NCBI RefSeq assembly: GCF_030316765.1
Contig: NZ_JASZYT010000007.1
Coordinates: 1-64,000 of the forward strand
DNA: 64,000 bases
Direction of reading: 5' to 3'
Source of the DNA: Variovorax saccharolyticus
GTDB taxonomy: Bacteria; Pseudomonadota; Gammaproteobacteria; Burkholderiales; Burkholderiaceae_C
Part shown: piece by piece, positions 1 through 8,985 of the stretch
Numbering within the stretch: the stretch's first letter is position 1
Layout: each line of letters starts with the position of its first letter
Notes under the pieces: generated by a model
Database searches by the model: none
Seen by the model: only the letters and a program-made list of their open reading frames with translations
What the model was told of the DNA's origin: nothing
Program-made: the position numbers and the translations under genes

Positions 1-1
1 T

Positions 2-574
2 GTCGACAACGCCAACAACAGCCGGCTGGGCGGGCGGCAGAGCATGAACGACTGGCTGTTCTCGGTCGGCCTGCAGATTCCCTTCGGGGCGGCGCCGCGC
101 GTGGCACAGGCAGCCCCGCCGCCGGCCCCGCCCGCGGCGATGCCACCGCCGCCGCCGCCGCCACCCCCGGCGGTGCGCAACTTCGAGCTCAAGGCTGACG
201 GCACCTTCGCGTTTGCCAAGTCCGACCTGACGCCGGCCGGGCGCACCCGCATCGAGAACACGCTCAAGGAACTGAGGGCCTCGGGCATCCGGCTGCGGGA
301 GATCTCCATCGTCGGGCACACCGATCCGATCGGCAGCGCCGAATTCAACCAGCGCCTGTCCGTGGCACGGGCCAACTCGGTGCGCGACTACCTGGTCAGC
401 CAAGGCGTGCCGGCCAACATCATCCGGGCCGAAGGCCGTGGCTTCAATGAGCTGAAGGTCACCGAAGCCGATTGCAGGGCCCAGGGCAAGGCGAGGAACC
501 GCACCGCGCTGATCGCCTGCTTCGAGCCGAACCGGCGCGTGGATATCCGCGCCACCGGCGAGCAGATGCTCTAG
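2..574 (+). CDS. OmpA-family outer membrane protein, 3' part (5' end outside window)
   Basis: The reading frame is open from the window edge, so the start lies upstream; about 190 residues are visible. The first part ends in a beta-strand-like segment (LFSVGLQIPFG), as at the end of an OmpA-type barrel. A proline/alanine-rich linker follows, then an OmpA C-terminal peptidoglycan-binding domain with GHTDPIGS and the helix FNQRLSVARANSVRDYL, in which D and R of the family bind diaminopimelate. Two cysteines near the C-terminus (DC...AC) could form the disulfide common in this family. It probably anchors the outer membrane to the cell wall. The gene is followed by a strong hairpin. Confidence 0.9.
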   Translation, partial: VDNANNSRLGGRQSMNDWLFSVGLQIPFGAAPRVAQAAPPPAPPAAMPPPPPPPPPAVRNFELKADGTFAFAKSDLTPAGRTRIENTLKELRASGIRLREISIVGHTDPIGSAEFNQRLSVARANSVRDYLVSQGVPANIIRAEGRGFNELKVTEADCRAQGKARNRTALIACFEPNRRVDIRATGEQML

Positions 575-603
575 ACGCAATCGCCAGGCTTGCAGCCCAG
601 CCC

Positions 604-627
604 AGCCCAGCCCAGCCGGGCTGGGCT
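604..627. terminator. Strong GC hairpin between convergent genes
   Basis: A 10-bp perfect stem (AGCCCAGCCC / GGGCTGGGCT) with loop AGCC sits between the OmpA-family stop and the convergent SnoaL-like stop. It lies within tandem CAGCC units. There is no clear T-tract on either side, so a bidirectional terminator is inferred from position and stem strength. Confidence 0.6.
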
Positions 628-640
628 TGGGCGCTGTCGC

Positions 641-1030
641 TCAACGTCCCCAGAACGCATCCTCCTGATCTTGATGGCTGGAGAACAGCCGGACTTCAGC
701 GATCTTGCCGCCTTCGATGCGGATGAGGTCGACGCCCGGCTGCCTGAGTTCGATGCCATTCGCCTCGCCAGCGAATTCCAAGGTGATGGCCACCCAGTCA
801 CCATTGGCCATGTAGTGGTCGGCGCGGGTGATCGCGAACGTTCCCTTGGACACTTCCATCATCCTGCCAAGCAGCGCTGCGACCGCTGCGATGCCGCGAT
901 GCGTGCCAGAAAACTGGTTGTTGCCCGGCTGGTGCCAGACCACTTCGGGCGAAATGATGTTGCCCAACGTGGCTTGGTCGCCGGTTTGTACGGCCTTGAT
1001 GTAGGCCTTGGTGATGTCGATGTTGTTCAT
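641..1030 (-). CDS. SnoaL-like / NTF2-fold protein
   Basis: A 129-residue protein of the SnoaL-like (nuclear transport factor 2 fold) superfamily. It opens with MNNIDITKAYIKAVQTGD and has the typical VVWHQPGNNQFSGTHRG segment around residues 35-52, then beta strands ending in IEGGKIAEVRLF. Such proteins are ketosteroid-isomerase-like enzymes or small-ligand binders; the substrate cannot be told. The start at 1030 was chosen because GGAGCG lies just upstream; a longer in-frame start would run through the promoter. It is divergent from an AraC-type gene that probably controls it. Confidence 0.85.
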   Translation of the reverse strand: MNNIDITKAYIKAVQTGDQATLGNIISPEVVWHQPGNNQFSGTHRGIAAVAALLGRMMEVSKGTFAITRADHYMANGDWVAITLEFAGEANGIELRQPGVDLIRIEGGKIAEVRLFSSHQDQEDAFWGR

Positions 1031-1060
1031 GGTGCGCTCCTGCGTCGATGCGTTGTGAAT

Positions 1061-1124
1061 ATTGGCCTGTCCTTGGTTATTATTGGACGATGTGAGCCAA
1101 ATTGAACGATAGAAACAGGCCAAT
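1061..1124. promoter_or_regulatory. Shared promoter/operator with inverted and direct repeats
   Basis: Between the divergent SnoaL-like and AraC genes there is a perfect 10-bp inverted repeat, ATTGGCCTGT at 1061-1070 and ACAGGCCAAT at 1115-1124, the second arm touching the AraC start codon. Inside it lie direct repeats TTGGACGAT (1083-1091) and TTGAACGAT (1102-1110), 19 bp apart, about two helical turns. This is the geometry expected for AraC-family binding. Function is inferred. Confidence 0.5.
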
Positions 1125-2112
1125 GGCTGATACTTTCAAGACATCGAGGGCAAAGAGGGGAGCGTACAAGACATCGAGGTCGGCTCGTTCCGCGGCAGGA
1201 AGCTCGAAATCGAGTGCCAACATTCAGCCTCTGGGCTATAGCCCGCGAGCGAGCTACGCTCTGGATCTGGAAGTCTTCACGGTCTCCGACCTCAGGCATC
1301 GAGGCAGCAAGGCCAAGGTCCGGACCACGCATCGGTACGAGTTCCACACTTTGGTGTGCGTCACGCAGGGGGCATGCACCCAGGTGGTCGACTTCAAGTC
1401 GATCTGCTGCCAGCCGGGGTCGCTGCTCGTGCTGCGACCGGGGCAGGCCCACAACTACGGAAGTGATGAGGATTGGGACGGCTTGAACGTTCTGTTCCGC
1501 CCCGAATTCGTGCTGCCCGTTTCGGCCACGATGCGCGACTCCAAGCTCGCGGTCGATCTGGCGAGGCTGCCGGAACATGTGCTCCTCGGCAGCGATGACC
1601 TGCGAAGGGTGACCGACTCGATCCAGCAGATGCGGGAGGACACGCTGATCGACGCCCCTCTGGAAGACGTGCATGCGCTGCTGCGCCACCAGCTCCATGC
1701 GCTCTTGACGCGGCTGAGCATTCTGCAAGGCCGGCAACAAGCGCAAGACCCGCTGATCTCTACGGCATCCCAACGCTTCAAACGTTTCCAGCAGCTGGTG
1801 GAAGAGCGCTTCTCTCGGTGGCACCAGGTGGCCGACTACGCCAGCCAGCTCGGCTACACCGAGAAGAGCCTGGCACGCGCAGTGACAGGGGCGATGGGCA
1901 TGACAGCCAAGGCCTTCATCGCGGCGCGGGTCAACCTGGAAGCGAAACGTCTGCTGGTGCATACCGACATGCCCGGCGTCGCCATCGCAGAGAAGCTGGG
2001 CTTCGAGGAAGCCACCAACTTCAGCAAGTTCTTCAAGCGGGAAGTCGGCTGCACGCCAGCAGAGTTTCGGCGACGGCAAAGGCTTCCCGTCGCCCCGGCT
2101 ACTCGGGCTTGA
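1123..2112 (+). CDS. AraC-family transcriptional regulator
   Basis: A 329-residue protein with an N-terminal cupin-like effector domain (around residues 60-180, including QPGSLLVLRPGQAHNYG) and a C-terminal double helix-turn-helix ending in EKLGFEEATNFSKFFKREVGCTPAEFRRR, the classical AraC signature. The N-terminus is basic and serine-rich, with KTSR occurring twice, from a 12-bp direct repeat in the DNA at a 30-bp period. ATG 1123 is taken as start; a TTG at 1102 is possible. Its 3' end overlaps the convergent Bug-receptor gene by 14 bp. It likely regulates the divergent SnoaL-like gene and itself. Confidence 0.9.
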   Translation: MADTFKTSRAKRGAYKTSRSARSAAGSSKSSANIQPLGYSPRASYALDLEVFTVSDLRHRGSKAKVRTTHRYEFHTLVCVTQGACTQVVDFKSICCQPGSLLVLRPGQAHNYGSDEDWDGLNVLFRPEFVLPVSATMRDSKLAVDLARLPEHVLLGSDDLRRVTDSIQQMREDTLIDAPLEDVHALLRHQLHALLTRLSILQGRQQAQDPLISTASQRFKRFQQLVEERFSRWHQVADYASQLGYTEKSLARAVTGAMGMTAKAFIAARVNLEAKRLLVHTDMPGVAIAEKLGFEEATNFSKFFKREVGCTPAEFRRRQRLPVAPATRA

Positions 2113-3106
2113 AGTCAATCGACTTCAGCACCGAACCCATGCGCTGATAGTCGGCGCTGAGCGACTTGGCCAGCTCTTCGGGACTGCGCGGCTGGCCGGG
2201 CTCGAAGCCGATGTCCTGCAGGCGCTCGCGGACCGAGGGCATGGCCAGCACCTTGAGCGCGGCTTCGCGAACCCGGGCCTGCTGCGCGGCAGGCACATCG
2301 GGCTTGATCCACAGGCCCATCCACCCCGTGGCCTCGAGCTGCGGGTAGCCGAGCTCGGTGAAGGTCGGCACCTCGGGCAGCAGCGCGGACCGCTTGGGCG
2401 TGCTGACCGCGAAGGCCTTGATCTTGCCGGCCTTGACCAGCGGCAGCGAACTCGGCATGGCGTCGAACATCAGCGGCACGTGGCCGCCCATGACGTCGGT
2501 CAGCGCAGGCGTCGAACCCTTGTATCCCACGTGCGTCATGTCGATGCCGGCGGCCTTGTTGAGCTGGAGGCCGAGGACGTGCGAGAGCGTGCCGGCCGTG
2601 TAGGAGGCGTAGCTGACCGTGCCGGGATGGCTCTTGACCCATCCGAGCAGTTCGCCGAAATTTTTCGCCGGCACCGACGGCGCACCGACCAGCACCAGCC
2701 CGCCGCGGCCGAGCTCGGCCACAGGCTTGATCTCCGCCGCCATGTCGACGCGCAGCTTGACGATATGGGGAATCTCGCTGACCAGCGAATTCACGGCGAC
2801 CAGCACCGTGTAGCCGTCGTGCGGTGCCTGCGAGAGTTCGTTCACCGCGAGCACGCCGCCGGCGCCGGGCCTGGGATCGACCACCACCGGCTGGCCGGAG
2901 TCCCGCGACAAGTTGTCGGCCAGCAGCCGCGCGACGATGTCCGCCGAACCGCCCGCCGGACCCGCTGCAATGATGCGCACGGTCTTGTCAGGCCACTTGG
3001 GCGCCTGCGCCTGGGCATGGCTCGCGGTTGCCGCGAGGCAGGCGGCCGCCACGCAGGCCAGCGAGGCGGCGCGGGCGGCCTGCCGCAGGGTGTTCTTCGA
3101 TCTCAT
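2099..3106 (-). CDS. Bug-family tripartite tricarboxylate transporter substrate-binding protein
   Basis: A 335-residue periplasmic receptor of the Bug (TctC) family. A Sec signal peptide (about residues 1-33, ending ATASHAQA) precedes the mature protein, with WPDKTVRIIAAGPAGGSADIVARLLAD and the ligand-loop region HVGYKGSTPALTDVMGGHVPLMFDAMPSSLP. Bug proteins bind carboxylates or aromatic acids. No membrane TctA/TctB subunits are adjacent, as is usual for orphan Bug genes in Comamonadaceae and relatives. ATG 3106 has GGAG upstream. It is the last gene of the seven-gene minus-strand catabolic cluster and may deliver or sense its substrate. Confidence 0.92.
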   Translation of the reverse strand: MRSKNTLRQAARAASLACVAAACLAATASHAQAQAPKWPDKTVRIIAAGPAGGSADIVARLLADNLSRDSGQPVVVDPRPGAGGVLAVNELSQAPHDGYTVLVAVNSLVSEIPHIVKLRVDMAAEIKPVAELGRGGLVLVGAPSVPAKNFGELLGWVKSHPGTVSYASYTAGTLSHVLGLQLNKAAGIDMTHVGYKGSTPALTDVMGGHVPLMFDAMPSSLPLVKAGKIKAFAVSTPKRSALLPEVPTFTELGYPQLEATGWMGLWIKPDVPAAQQARVREAALKVLAMPSVRERLQDIGFEPGQPRSPEELAKSLSADYQRMGSVLKSIDFKPE

Positions 3107-3213
3107 GCTTCGTCTCCTGTGTCCGGATTCTTGGGGGGTCAGGGCGCCCGGCGCAGCAGCGCGGACGCCAGTATGGCGAGAAACAGGGTCTCGCCGCTCA
3201 TTCGTCGGCGCTG

Positions 3214-4845
3214 TCATGGCTGGGCCGCCAGCAGGTGGTCCTGGAAGGCCTCGCGCAGCTTGTTCTTCTGCACCTTGCCGGTCGGGCCGAGCGGAAGCTG
3301 GTCGACGAAGACCACGTCGTCGGGCGTCCACCACTTGGCGATGCGGCCGTCGTAGAAACCGAGCAGTTCGTCGCGCGACAGCTGCTCGCCGGGCTTGGTG
3401 GTCACGACCAGCAGCGGGCGTTCGTCCCATTTCGGATGGCGGGCGGCGATGCAGGCGGCCAGGGCCACGGCCGGATGGGCCATCGCGATGTTTTCCAGGT
3501 CGATCGAGCCGATCCATTCGCCGCCGGACTTGATCACGTCCTTGCTGCGGTCGGTGATCTGCATGAAGCCGTCGGCGTCGATGGTCGACACGTCGCCGGT
3601 GGGGAACCAGCCGTCGACCAGCGGGCCCTCGCCTTCCCCCTTGAAGTAGTTCGAGATGATCCACGGGCCGCGCACCATCAGCTCGCCGGCGGCCTTGCCG
3701 TCGTGCGGCAGCGCCTTGCCGTCCTCGCCGACGATCTTCATGTCGACGCCGAACACCGACCGCCCCTGCTTGGCCTGGATCGCCATGCGCGCCTCGGCGT
3801 CCAGCGCACGGTGCGCGGGCTTGAGCGTGCAGACCGTGCCCACCGGGCTCATCTCGGTCATGCCCCAGGCGTGCAGCACCTGGACGTCGTAGCGCTCCTG
3901 GAAGGCGCGCATCATCGCCGGCGGACAGGCCGAGCCGCCGATGACCGTGCGGCGCATGGTGCTGAACGCGAGGCCGTTGCCCTCCACGTGGGCCAGCAGG
4001 CCCTGCCACACCGTGGGCACGCCGGCCGACATGGTCACGCCTTCGGCTTCGAACAGATCGTGCAGCGACTTGCCGTCGAGCCAGGGTCCGGGGAAGACCA
4101 GCTTGGCGCCGACCATGCAGGCGGCGTACGGCAGCCCCCAGGCGTTGACGTGGAACATCGGCACCACCGGCAGGATCACGTCGTTGGCCGAGCAGTTCAG
4201 CGCATCCGGCAGTGCCGCGGCGTAGGTGTGCAGCAGTGTCGAGCGATGGCTGTAGAGCGCTCCCTTCGGATGCCCGGTCGTGCCCGAGGTGTAGCAGAGC
4301 GACGAAGCGGATTTCTCGTCGAAGCTGGGCCATGTGAAATCGGGCGAATGGGCTTCGACCAGTTCCTCGTAGCACAGCAGGCCGGGCAGCTTGGCCGACA
4401 CCGGCATGTGCGCCCGGTCGGTCATCGCCACGAAGGCCTTGACCGTCGACACGCGCGAGGCGATCGCCTCGACCAGCGGCAGGAAGCTCAGGTCGAAGAA
4501 CAGGACCTGGTCTTGCGCATGGTCAGCGATCCACACCACCTGGTCGGGGTGCAGCCGGGGGTTGAGGGTGTGCAGCACGGCGCCCGATCCGGAGACCGCG
4601 TAGTACAGCTCCATGTGGCGATAGCCGTTCCAGGCCAGCGTGGCGACGCGATCGCCGAACGCGATGCCGCGCGCCGCCAGTGCGTTGGCCAGCCGGCGCG
4701 AGCGCTCGGCCAGTTCGCGATAGGTGCTTCGATGGATGTCGCCCTCGACGCGGCGCGACACGATTTCCTGTTCGCCGTGGTGGCGTTCGGCATGGGTGAG
4801 CAGCGTCGAAATCAGCAACGGCTGCTCCATCATCAATCCGTTCAT
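3214..4845 (-). CDS. AMP-binding acyl-CoA ligase (long-chain fatty-acid-CoA ligase type)
   Basis: A 543-residue member of the ANL adenylating superfamily that activates a carboxylic acid to its CoA ester through an acyl-adenylate. Visible motifs are the P-loop-like LCYTSGTTGHPKGALYSH, the HAWGMTEMSP adenine/acyl motif, the hinge GWFPTGDVSTIDADGFMQITDR and a C-terminal GPTGKVQKNKLRE with the catalytic lysine. It resembles the medium/long-chain ligases of the FadD3/AlkK type; the substrate is not readable. Start ATG 4845 is preceded by GAGAGA. It lies in the catabolic cluster 41 bp after the MFS gene and is probably cotranscribed. Confidence 0.92.
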   Translation of the reverse strand: MNGLMMEQPLLISTLLTHAERHHGEQEIVSRRVEGDIHRSTYRELAERSRRLANALAARGIAFGDRVATLAWNGYRHMELYYAVSGSGAVLHTLNPRLHPDQVVWIADHAQDQVLFFDLSFLPLVEAIASRVSTVKAFVAMTDRAHMPVSAKLPGLLCYEELVEAHSPDFTWPSFDEKSASSLCYTSGTTGHPKGALYSHRSTLLHTYAAALPDALNCSANDVILPVVPMFHVNAWGLPYAACMVGAKLVFPGPWLDGKSLHDLFEAEGVTMSAGVPTVWQGLLAHVEGNGLAFSTMRRTVIGGSACPPAMMRAFQERYDVQVLHAWGMTEMSPVGTVCTLKPAHRALDAEARMAIQAKQGRSVFGVDMKIVGEDGKALPHDGKAAGELMVRGPWIISNYFKGEGEGPLVDGWFPTGDVSTIDADGFMQITDRSKDVIKSGGEWIGSIDLENIAMAHPAVALAACIAARHPKWDERPLLVVTTKPGEQLSRDELLGFYDGRIAKWWTPDDVVFVDQLPLGPTGKVQKNKLREAFQDHLLAAQP

Positions 4846-4886
4846 GGAGATTCTCTCGGTTTCGGTGGGTGGGGGATCGGCCCGGT

Positions 4887-6269
4887 TCAGGCCATGGCTT
4901 TGCGCGCCGGCTGCACGGCGGCCGGCATCGGCGCTTCGGCCGGGAGTTCGGTGGCTTGCGCGGCCTGGCAGGCCCGCTGGAGGTCCGCCTCGTAGGTCCG
5001 TGCGGCCACCAGCAGCGCGCCGGCAGCCAGCAGGCTGAAGGCGGGCACCGCCGTCAGCGCGAATTCGAGCGTCCAGGCATCCGACAGGAAGCCTGCGACC
5101 AGCGGTCCGGCAGCCAGGCCGAAGAGGTTCTGGAACAGCGAGATCACGGATGCGCCGGTGGCGCGGATGCCGGGGTGGACCACGTCGATGACCGCGGCCG
5201 GCAGCGGGCCGACCGTGCAGGTCATCAGGAAGCCGCCTGCCGCCAGCAGCGCGAACTGGGCCTGGGCGTCGATGGCGAGCCCGAGGCGCGCACCGCCGAA
5301 GCCCAGCATCAGCACCAGCATGGATGCCACGCACAGCAGCGCCACGACATAAAGCCGGGCGCGCGGCCGGCGCAGGCCGGCGCGATCGGCTACCGCACCC
5401 CAGACCACGCTGCCCAGCGCGCCGCAGAACACCACCAGCGCCGCGCTCATGGCCGCCTTTTCCGGCACGACGCCGTGGACGCGGTTCAGGAAACTCGGCA
5501 GCCAGGACCAGATCGCCGACACCACGACCAGCTGGGCCGCGCCGGCAATGCACAGCCACAGCAGGGTCCGCGTGCGGATCAGCGCCTGGACGATGGCGCC
5601 GGCGGCGCTGCGCGTGGATCGGGTGGCCCGGTCCAGCCTCGGCGTGAGCTTCACGGTCGGGTAGTCGCGGACCTTGAGGTACAGCAACGCGAGGACCAGG
5701 CCCGGCACGCCGACGATGCCGAAAGCCGCCTGCCAGCCGAAGCGCGCCGCGATCACGCCGCCGAGCAGCACGCCCAGCACCGAGCCGACCGAGGCGGAGG
5801 CGAAGAAGCCCGCCAGCAAGGCACCGCGCAGCCGAGCCGGGAAATGGCTCGCGATCAGCGCAGCGCCCACCGAGCCGTAGCCCGCCTCCCCGAGGCCGAC
5901 CAGCGAGCGCGCCGCCAGCAGCTGGCCGTAGCCGCGGCTGAACATGCAGGAGATCGACGCCAGGCTCCAGACCAGGGCCATCACGACCACGCTGCGGACG
6001 CGGCTGCCGCGGTCGGCGAGCAGGGCCACCGGAATCGCGCCCAGCGCGACCGTCACCGACACCGCCGACACCAGCCCGCCGAGCTGCTTGTCCGACAGGT
6101 TCCATTCGGCCTTCAGGTACGGGAACAGCGACACGATGACCTGCCGGTCGATGTAGTCGACCATCATCAGGCCGATGGTCATCGCGAAGGCGAACCAGGC
6201 CTGGCCCCGGCTGAACAGATAGCCGTCGTCGCGGCCCGGCGCCGCTTCCCGAAGCGCAGCGGTGTTCAT
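4887..6269 (-). CDS. MFS transporter (spinster/aromatic-acid type)
   Basis: A 460-residue major facilitator with about 12 hydrophobic segments. After the first helix comes the signature MMVDYIDRQVIVSLFPYLKAEW, and the loop between helices 2 and 3 has LADRGSR, as in spinster-like and aromatic-acid/H+ symporters. It probably imports the substrate of the surrounding pathway. Its ATG overlaps the TGA of the upstream quinone reductase gene (shared ATGA at 6266-6269), so translation is likely coupled. Direction of transport and substrate are inferred only from context. Confidence 0.9.
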   Translation of the reverse strand: MNTAALREAAPGRDDGYLFSRGQAWFAFAMTIGLMMVDYIDRQVIVSLFPYLKAEWNLSDKQLGGLVSAVSVTVALGAIPVALLADRGSRVRSVVVMALVWSLASISCMFSRGYGQLLAARSLVGLGEAGYGSVGAALIASHFPARLRGALLAGFFASASVGSVLGVLLGGVIAARFGWQAAFGIVGVPGLVLALLYLKVRDYPTVKLTPRLDRATRSTRSAAGAIVQALIRTRTLLWLCIAGAAQLVVVSAIWSWLPSFLNRVHGVVPEKAAMSAALVVFCGALGSVVWGAVADRAGLRRPRARLYVVALLCVASMLVLMLGFGGARLGLAIDAQAQFALLAAGGFLMTCTVGPLPAAVIDVVHPGIRATGASVISLFQNLFGLAAGPLVAGFLSDAWTLEFALTAVPAFSLLAAGALLVAARTYEADLQRACQAAQATELPAEAPMPAAVQPARKAMA

Positions 6270-7243
6270 GGCCGGATCGCCAGCACCGTGGCGCCGATGG
6301 TCCGGCGCGACTCGATCGCGATGTGCGCCTCGGCGGCATCGGCAAGCTCGAAGACCTGCTTCGGCTCGCTGACGATGTGGCCCTCCAGCACATGGCCGAA
6401 CAGCTCCCGGGTCATGTCGAGCATGTGGGCGCGCGGCATGATGTAGTGCATCATCGCGGGCCGCGTGACCCACAGCGAGCCCTTGGCGGCGAGCGCCATC
6501 GTGTCGATCACGACCGGACCCGAACTGGTGCCGTTGCTGACGAGCACGCCGCGCGGGCGCAGGCTGTCGAGCGAGGCCTCCAGCGTGTCCTTGCCGACCG
6601 AGTCGTAGACCACCGGCACGCCCTTGCCGTCGGTGATCTCGCGCACGCGCTCGGCGATGTTCTCGCGCGAGGTCACGATGGTGTGGGCGCAGCCGTTCGC
6701 GCGCGCGGCCTCGGCCTTCTCGTCGGTGCTCACGGTGCCGATCATCGTCACGCCCATGGCGCGCGCCCACTGGCAGGCGATCAGGCCCACGCCACCGGCG
6801 GCCGCGTGGTACAGGATGGTCTCGCCGCCCTGCAGCGGGAACACCTGGCGGAACAGGTACTGCACCGTCATGCCCTTCATCATCAGGGTCGATGCGGTGC
6901 TGTCCGATACGCCGTCCGGCAGCGGAATCAGCACGTCGGCAGGCATCAGGCGGACTTCCGAATAGGCGCCCTGCGGTCCGATCAGATAGCCCACGCGGTC
7001 GCCGACCTTGACCTCGGTCACGCCGGCGCCGACGGCCTCGACCACGCCCACCGCATCGGAGCCCAGCCCGTTGGGCTTGGGCAAGGGATAGCGGCCGGTG
7101 CGGAAGTAGATGTCGATGAAGTTGACGGCGACGTAGGTGTGGCGCACGCGCGCCTGCCCCGGTCCCGGCTCGCCGATGTCGACGCTTTCCAGCTTGAGCA
7201 CTTCCGGGCCACCGGTCTCGTGCAGGCGAATGGCTTTTGCCAT
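6266..7243 (-). CDS. Quinone oxidoreductase (zinc-less MDR family)
   Basis: A 325-residue NADPH:quinone reductase-like member of the medium-chain dehydrogenase/reductase family. It begins MAKAIRLHETGGPEVLKLE, the typical QOR N-terminus, and carries the nucleotide-binding motif AAAGGVGLIACQWA near residue 150. The zinc-ligand cysteines of alcohol dehydrogenases are absent. In a CoA-based catabolic cluster it could reduce an enone or enoyl intermediate. ATG 7243 is preceded by AAGGAG. Its stop overlaps the MFS start. Confidence 0.92.
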   Translation of the reverse strand: MAKAIRLHETGGPEVLKLESVDIGEPGPGQARVRHTYVAVNFIDIYFRTGRYPLPKPNGLGSDAVGVVEAVGAGVTEVKVGDRVGYLIGPQGAYSEVRLMPADVLIPLPDGVSDSTASTLMMKGMTVQYLFRQVFPLQGGETILYHAAAGGVGLIACQWARAMGVTMIGTVSTDEKAEAARANGCAHTIVTSRENIAERVREITDGKGVPVVYDSVGKDTLEASLDSLRPRGVLVSNGTSSGPVVIDTMALAAKGSLWVTRPAMMHYIMPRAHMLDMTRELFGHVLEGHIVSEPKQVFELADAAEAHIAIESRRTIGATVLAIRP

Positions 7244-7277
7244 GATTTGTCTCCTTGAATTGGGGGATGACCGGCGA

Positions 7278-7871
7278 TCAGCCGGTGGTCGTTTCCGAAG
7301 CGGCGAGCTCGTCAACGAACTGTTCGGCCCGGCGCCACTCGCCGAAGCCGGAGGCCGGGTTGAGGTGGCCGACCTCTCCCAGGTCGACCAGACGGCTGTC
7401 CCAGCCCTGCGCCAGTCGCGCGACCGCGTCGAAGGCAGCGAGCGGATCGTTGCGGCTCGCCGCCACGATGCTCGGAAACGGCAGCGGCTCGCGCGGCACG
7501 GGCAACCAGCCGCCGGCGCTCAGGTCGGCCAGCGTGGGATAGCCCTCGGGCAGCGCCTGCTCGAAGTCCGGCGGCGTGGCCATCAACGCGCCGTGGACGG
7601 CACGCCGGGTCCGGCGTGCCCAGTGGGCGACCATCACGCAGCCCCCGCTGTGGGCGACCAGGACCAGCGGGCCGTCGATGGACTGCGCCTCGCGTTCGAT
7701 GGCCTCCACGCGCGCGGCGCAGTCGAGATCGCTGCGGCCCATCGGCGGCACCGTGCGCACCTTGCGGCCGCGGGCCCGCAGCCGGGCGTCCAGCAGCGTC
7801 TGCCAGTGCGCGTCCACGCGGTCGCGCAGGCCGGGCACGATCAGGACGGTGGGAGCCGAGGCGAAGCGCAT
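7278..7871 (-). CDS. RBBP9/YdeN-family alpha/beta hydrolase
   Basis: A 197-residue small serine hydrolase of the RBBP9/YdeN family. The N-terminus TVLIVPGLRD is the first strand and oxyanion region, LVLVAHSGGCVMVAHWA holds the nucleophile elbow (HSGG serine), RNDPLA the acid residue and VGHLNPASGFGEW the catalytic histidine. Family members are esterases of unclear natural substrate. It lies 7 bp after the BKACE gene and within the catabolic cluster, where it could hydrolyse an ester or thioester intermediate. Confidence 0.88.
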   Translation of the reverse strand: MRFASAPTVLIVPGLRDRVDAHWQTLLDARLRARGRKVRTVPPMGRSDLDCAARVEAIEREAQSIDGPLVLVAHSGGCVMVAHWARRTRRAVHGALMATPPDFEQALPEGYPTLADLSAGGWLPVPREPLPFPSIVAASRNDPLAAFDAVARLAQGWDSRLVDLGEVGHLNPASGFGEWRRAEQFVDELAASETTTG

Positions 7872-7878
7872 GTCGGTC

Positions 7879-8937
7879 TCAGGCCGCCTTGCGCAGGAAG
7901 CCCTGGTGCGCCCCGTTGCGATTGGGCGCGAAGCCGTTGGCCAGCAGCGACTCCTCGACGGTGTCGTAGAAGACGCCGATCTTGCAGATCTCGCGCGCCT
8001 GCCGGGCGGTGGCCACCTCGCGGCCGAACTCGCGCGAGATCCGCACCAGCTGCTCGATCTGCTCGACCGTGCTCATCTTCCGGGTGCGGGCCTGGTTCCA
8101 GAGGTTGTCCTCGGTGCCGCAGCGAACGTGCAGGCCCATCGCGATGCCCATCATGTTGACCGGCAGCACGTTGCGCATCGAGCTTTCCACCGTCAGCACG
8201 GCGCCGTCCGGCGTGGCGCGCACGAAGTTCGACAGGTTGTAGATGTTCGGCGCATCCATGCCGCCGCTGATCGCCACCCAGTTCATCACCAGCGGGCCCT
8301 TGTAGACGCCGCGGCGCATCAGCCGCTCGACCGACTCGAAGCTGTTGATGTTGTAGCACTGGAAGGCGCTCTGGATGCCGGCATCGTTGAGGCGCCGGAT
8401 GTGCTCCTCGGCCCAGCCGGGCTGGGCCGGCACCGTCATCTCCTTGTAGGCATTGAAGACCGCCGGGTCTTCCATCGAGGTGCCCTTGTAGTCCTCGTAC
8501 TCCCAGTGCTCGACCACGTTCATCTGCGAGGTGTTGATGGTCACCGTGACCTGGTCGGGCTTGGGGTCGAGCTCGGCCAGCATGTGGCGCGTGTCATCGC
8601 TCAGCCACTTCGCGGCCGCGCCCTCGGACTCCGGTGCGAAGCTGATCGAGCCGCCGACCTGGATGACCATCTCGGGCACCGCGTGGCGCACGCCGGCGAT
8701 CAGCTCGTTGAACTTGGACAGGCGCTTGCTGCCCTTGCCGTCGAGTTCGCGCACATGCAGGTGCAGCACGGTAGCGCCGGCGTTGTAGCAGTCGACCGCC
8801 TTCTGGATCTGCTGATCCATCGTCACCGGGATGTCCTCGGGGAAGTCGGAGGGCACCCACGACGGCGCATAGGGCGCGGCGGTGATGATCAGGGGCTGCT
8901 GGTTCTCGGGATAGAGGGAGCCGTCGAGAAAGTTCAT
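7879..8937 (-). CDS. BKACE family beta-keto acid cleavage enzyme (DUF849)
   Basis: A 352-residue member of the beta-keto acid cleavage enzyme family, formerly DUF849. These zinc enzymes condense a beta-keto acid with acetyl-CoA and cleave it to acetoacetate plus a new CoA ester. The metal-binding HLH is at residues 59-61 in ATVLHLHVRE; later conserved segments include VQVGGSISF and GLHVRCGTEDNLW, with the expected glutamate ligand. The length is slightly greater than the roughly 300 residues of characterised Kce enzymes. It follows the TauD-like gene and suggests the pathway passes through a beta-keto acid. Confidence 0.93.
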   Translation of the reverse strand: MNFLDGSLYPENQQPLIITAAPYAPSWVPSDFPEDIPVTMDQQIQKAVDCYNAGATVLHLHVRELDGKGSKRLSKFNELIAGVRHAVPEMVIQVGGSISFAPESEGAAAKWLSDDTRHMLAELDPKPDQVTVTINTSQMNVVEHWEYEDYKGTSMEDPAVFNAYKEMTVPAQPGWAEEHIRRLNDAGIQSAFQCYNINSFESVERLMRRGVYKGPLVMNWVAISGGMDAPNIYNLSNFVRATPDGAVLTVESSMRNVLPVNMMGIAMGLHVRCGTEDNLWNQARTRKMSTVEQIEQLVRISREFGREVATARQAREICKIGVFYDTVEESLLANGFAPNRNGAHQGFLRKAA

Positions 8938-8985
8938 GGTGAGGACCTGGTGGGAAGAAGGGTCAAGAAAGGGATGGGTCTCTGC

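Noticed and set aside
594..617. Tandem CAGCC units considered as a simple-sequence contingency repeat
   Set aside because: They lie after a stop codon between convergent genes and pair with the following GGGCTGGGCT, so a hairpin terminator is the simpler reading.
3028..4995. Long plus-strand frame opposite the Bug receptor and acyl-CoA ligase
   Set aside because: Both minus-strand genes have full family motifs; the opposite frame is a composition artefact.
4869..6446. Plus-strand frame opposite the MFS transporter
   Set aside because: The minus strand encodes a complete 12-helix transporter; the plus frame is a charged low-complexity shadow.
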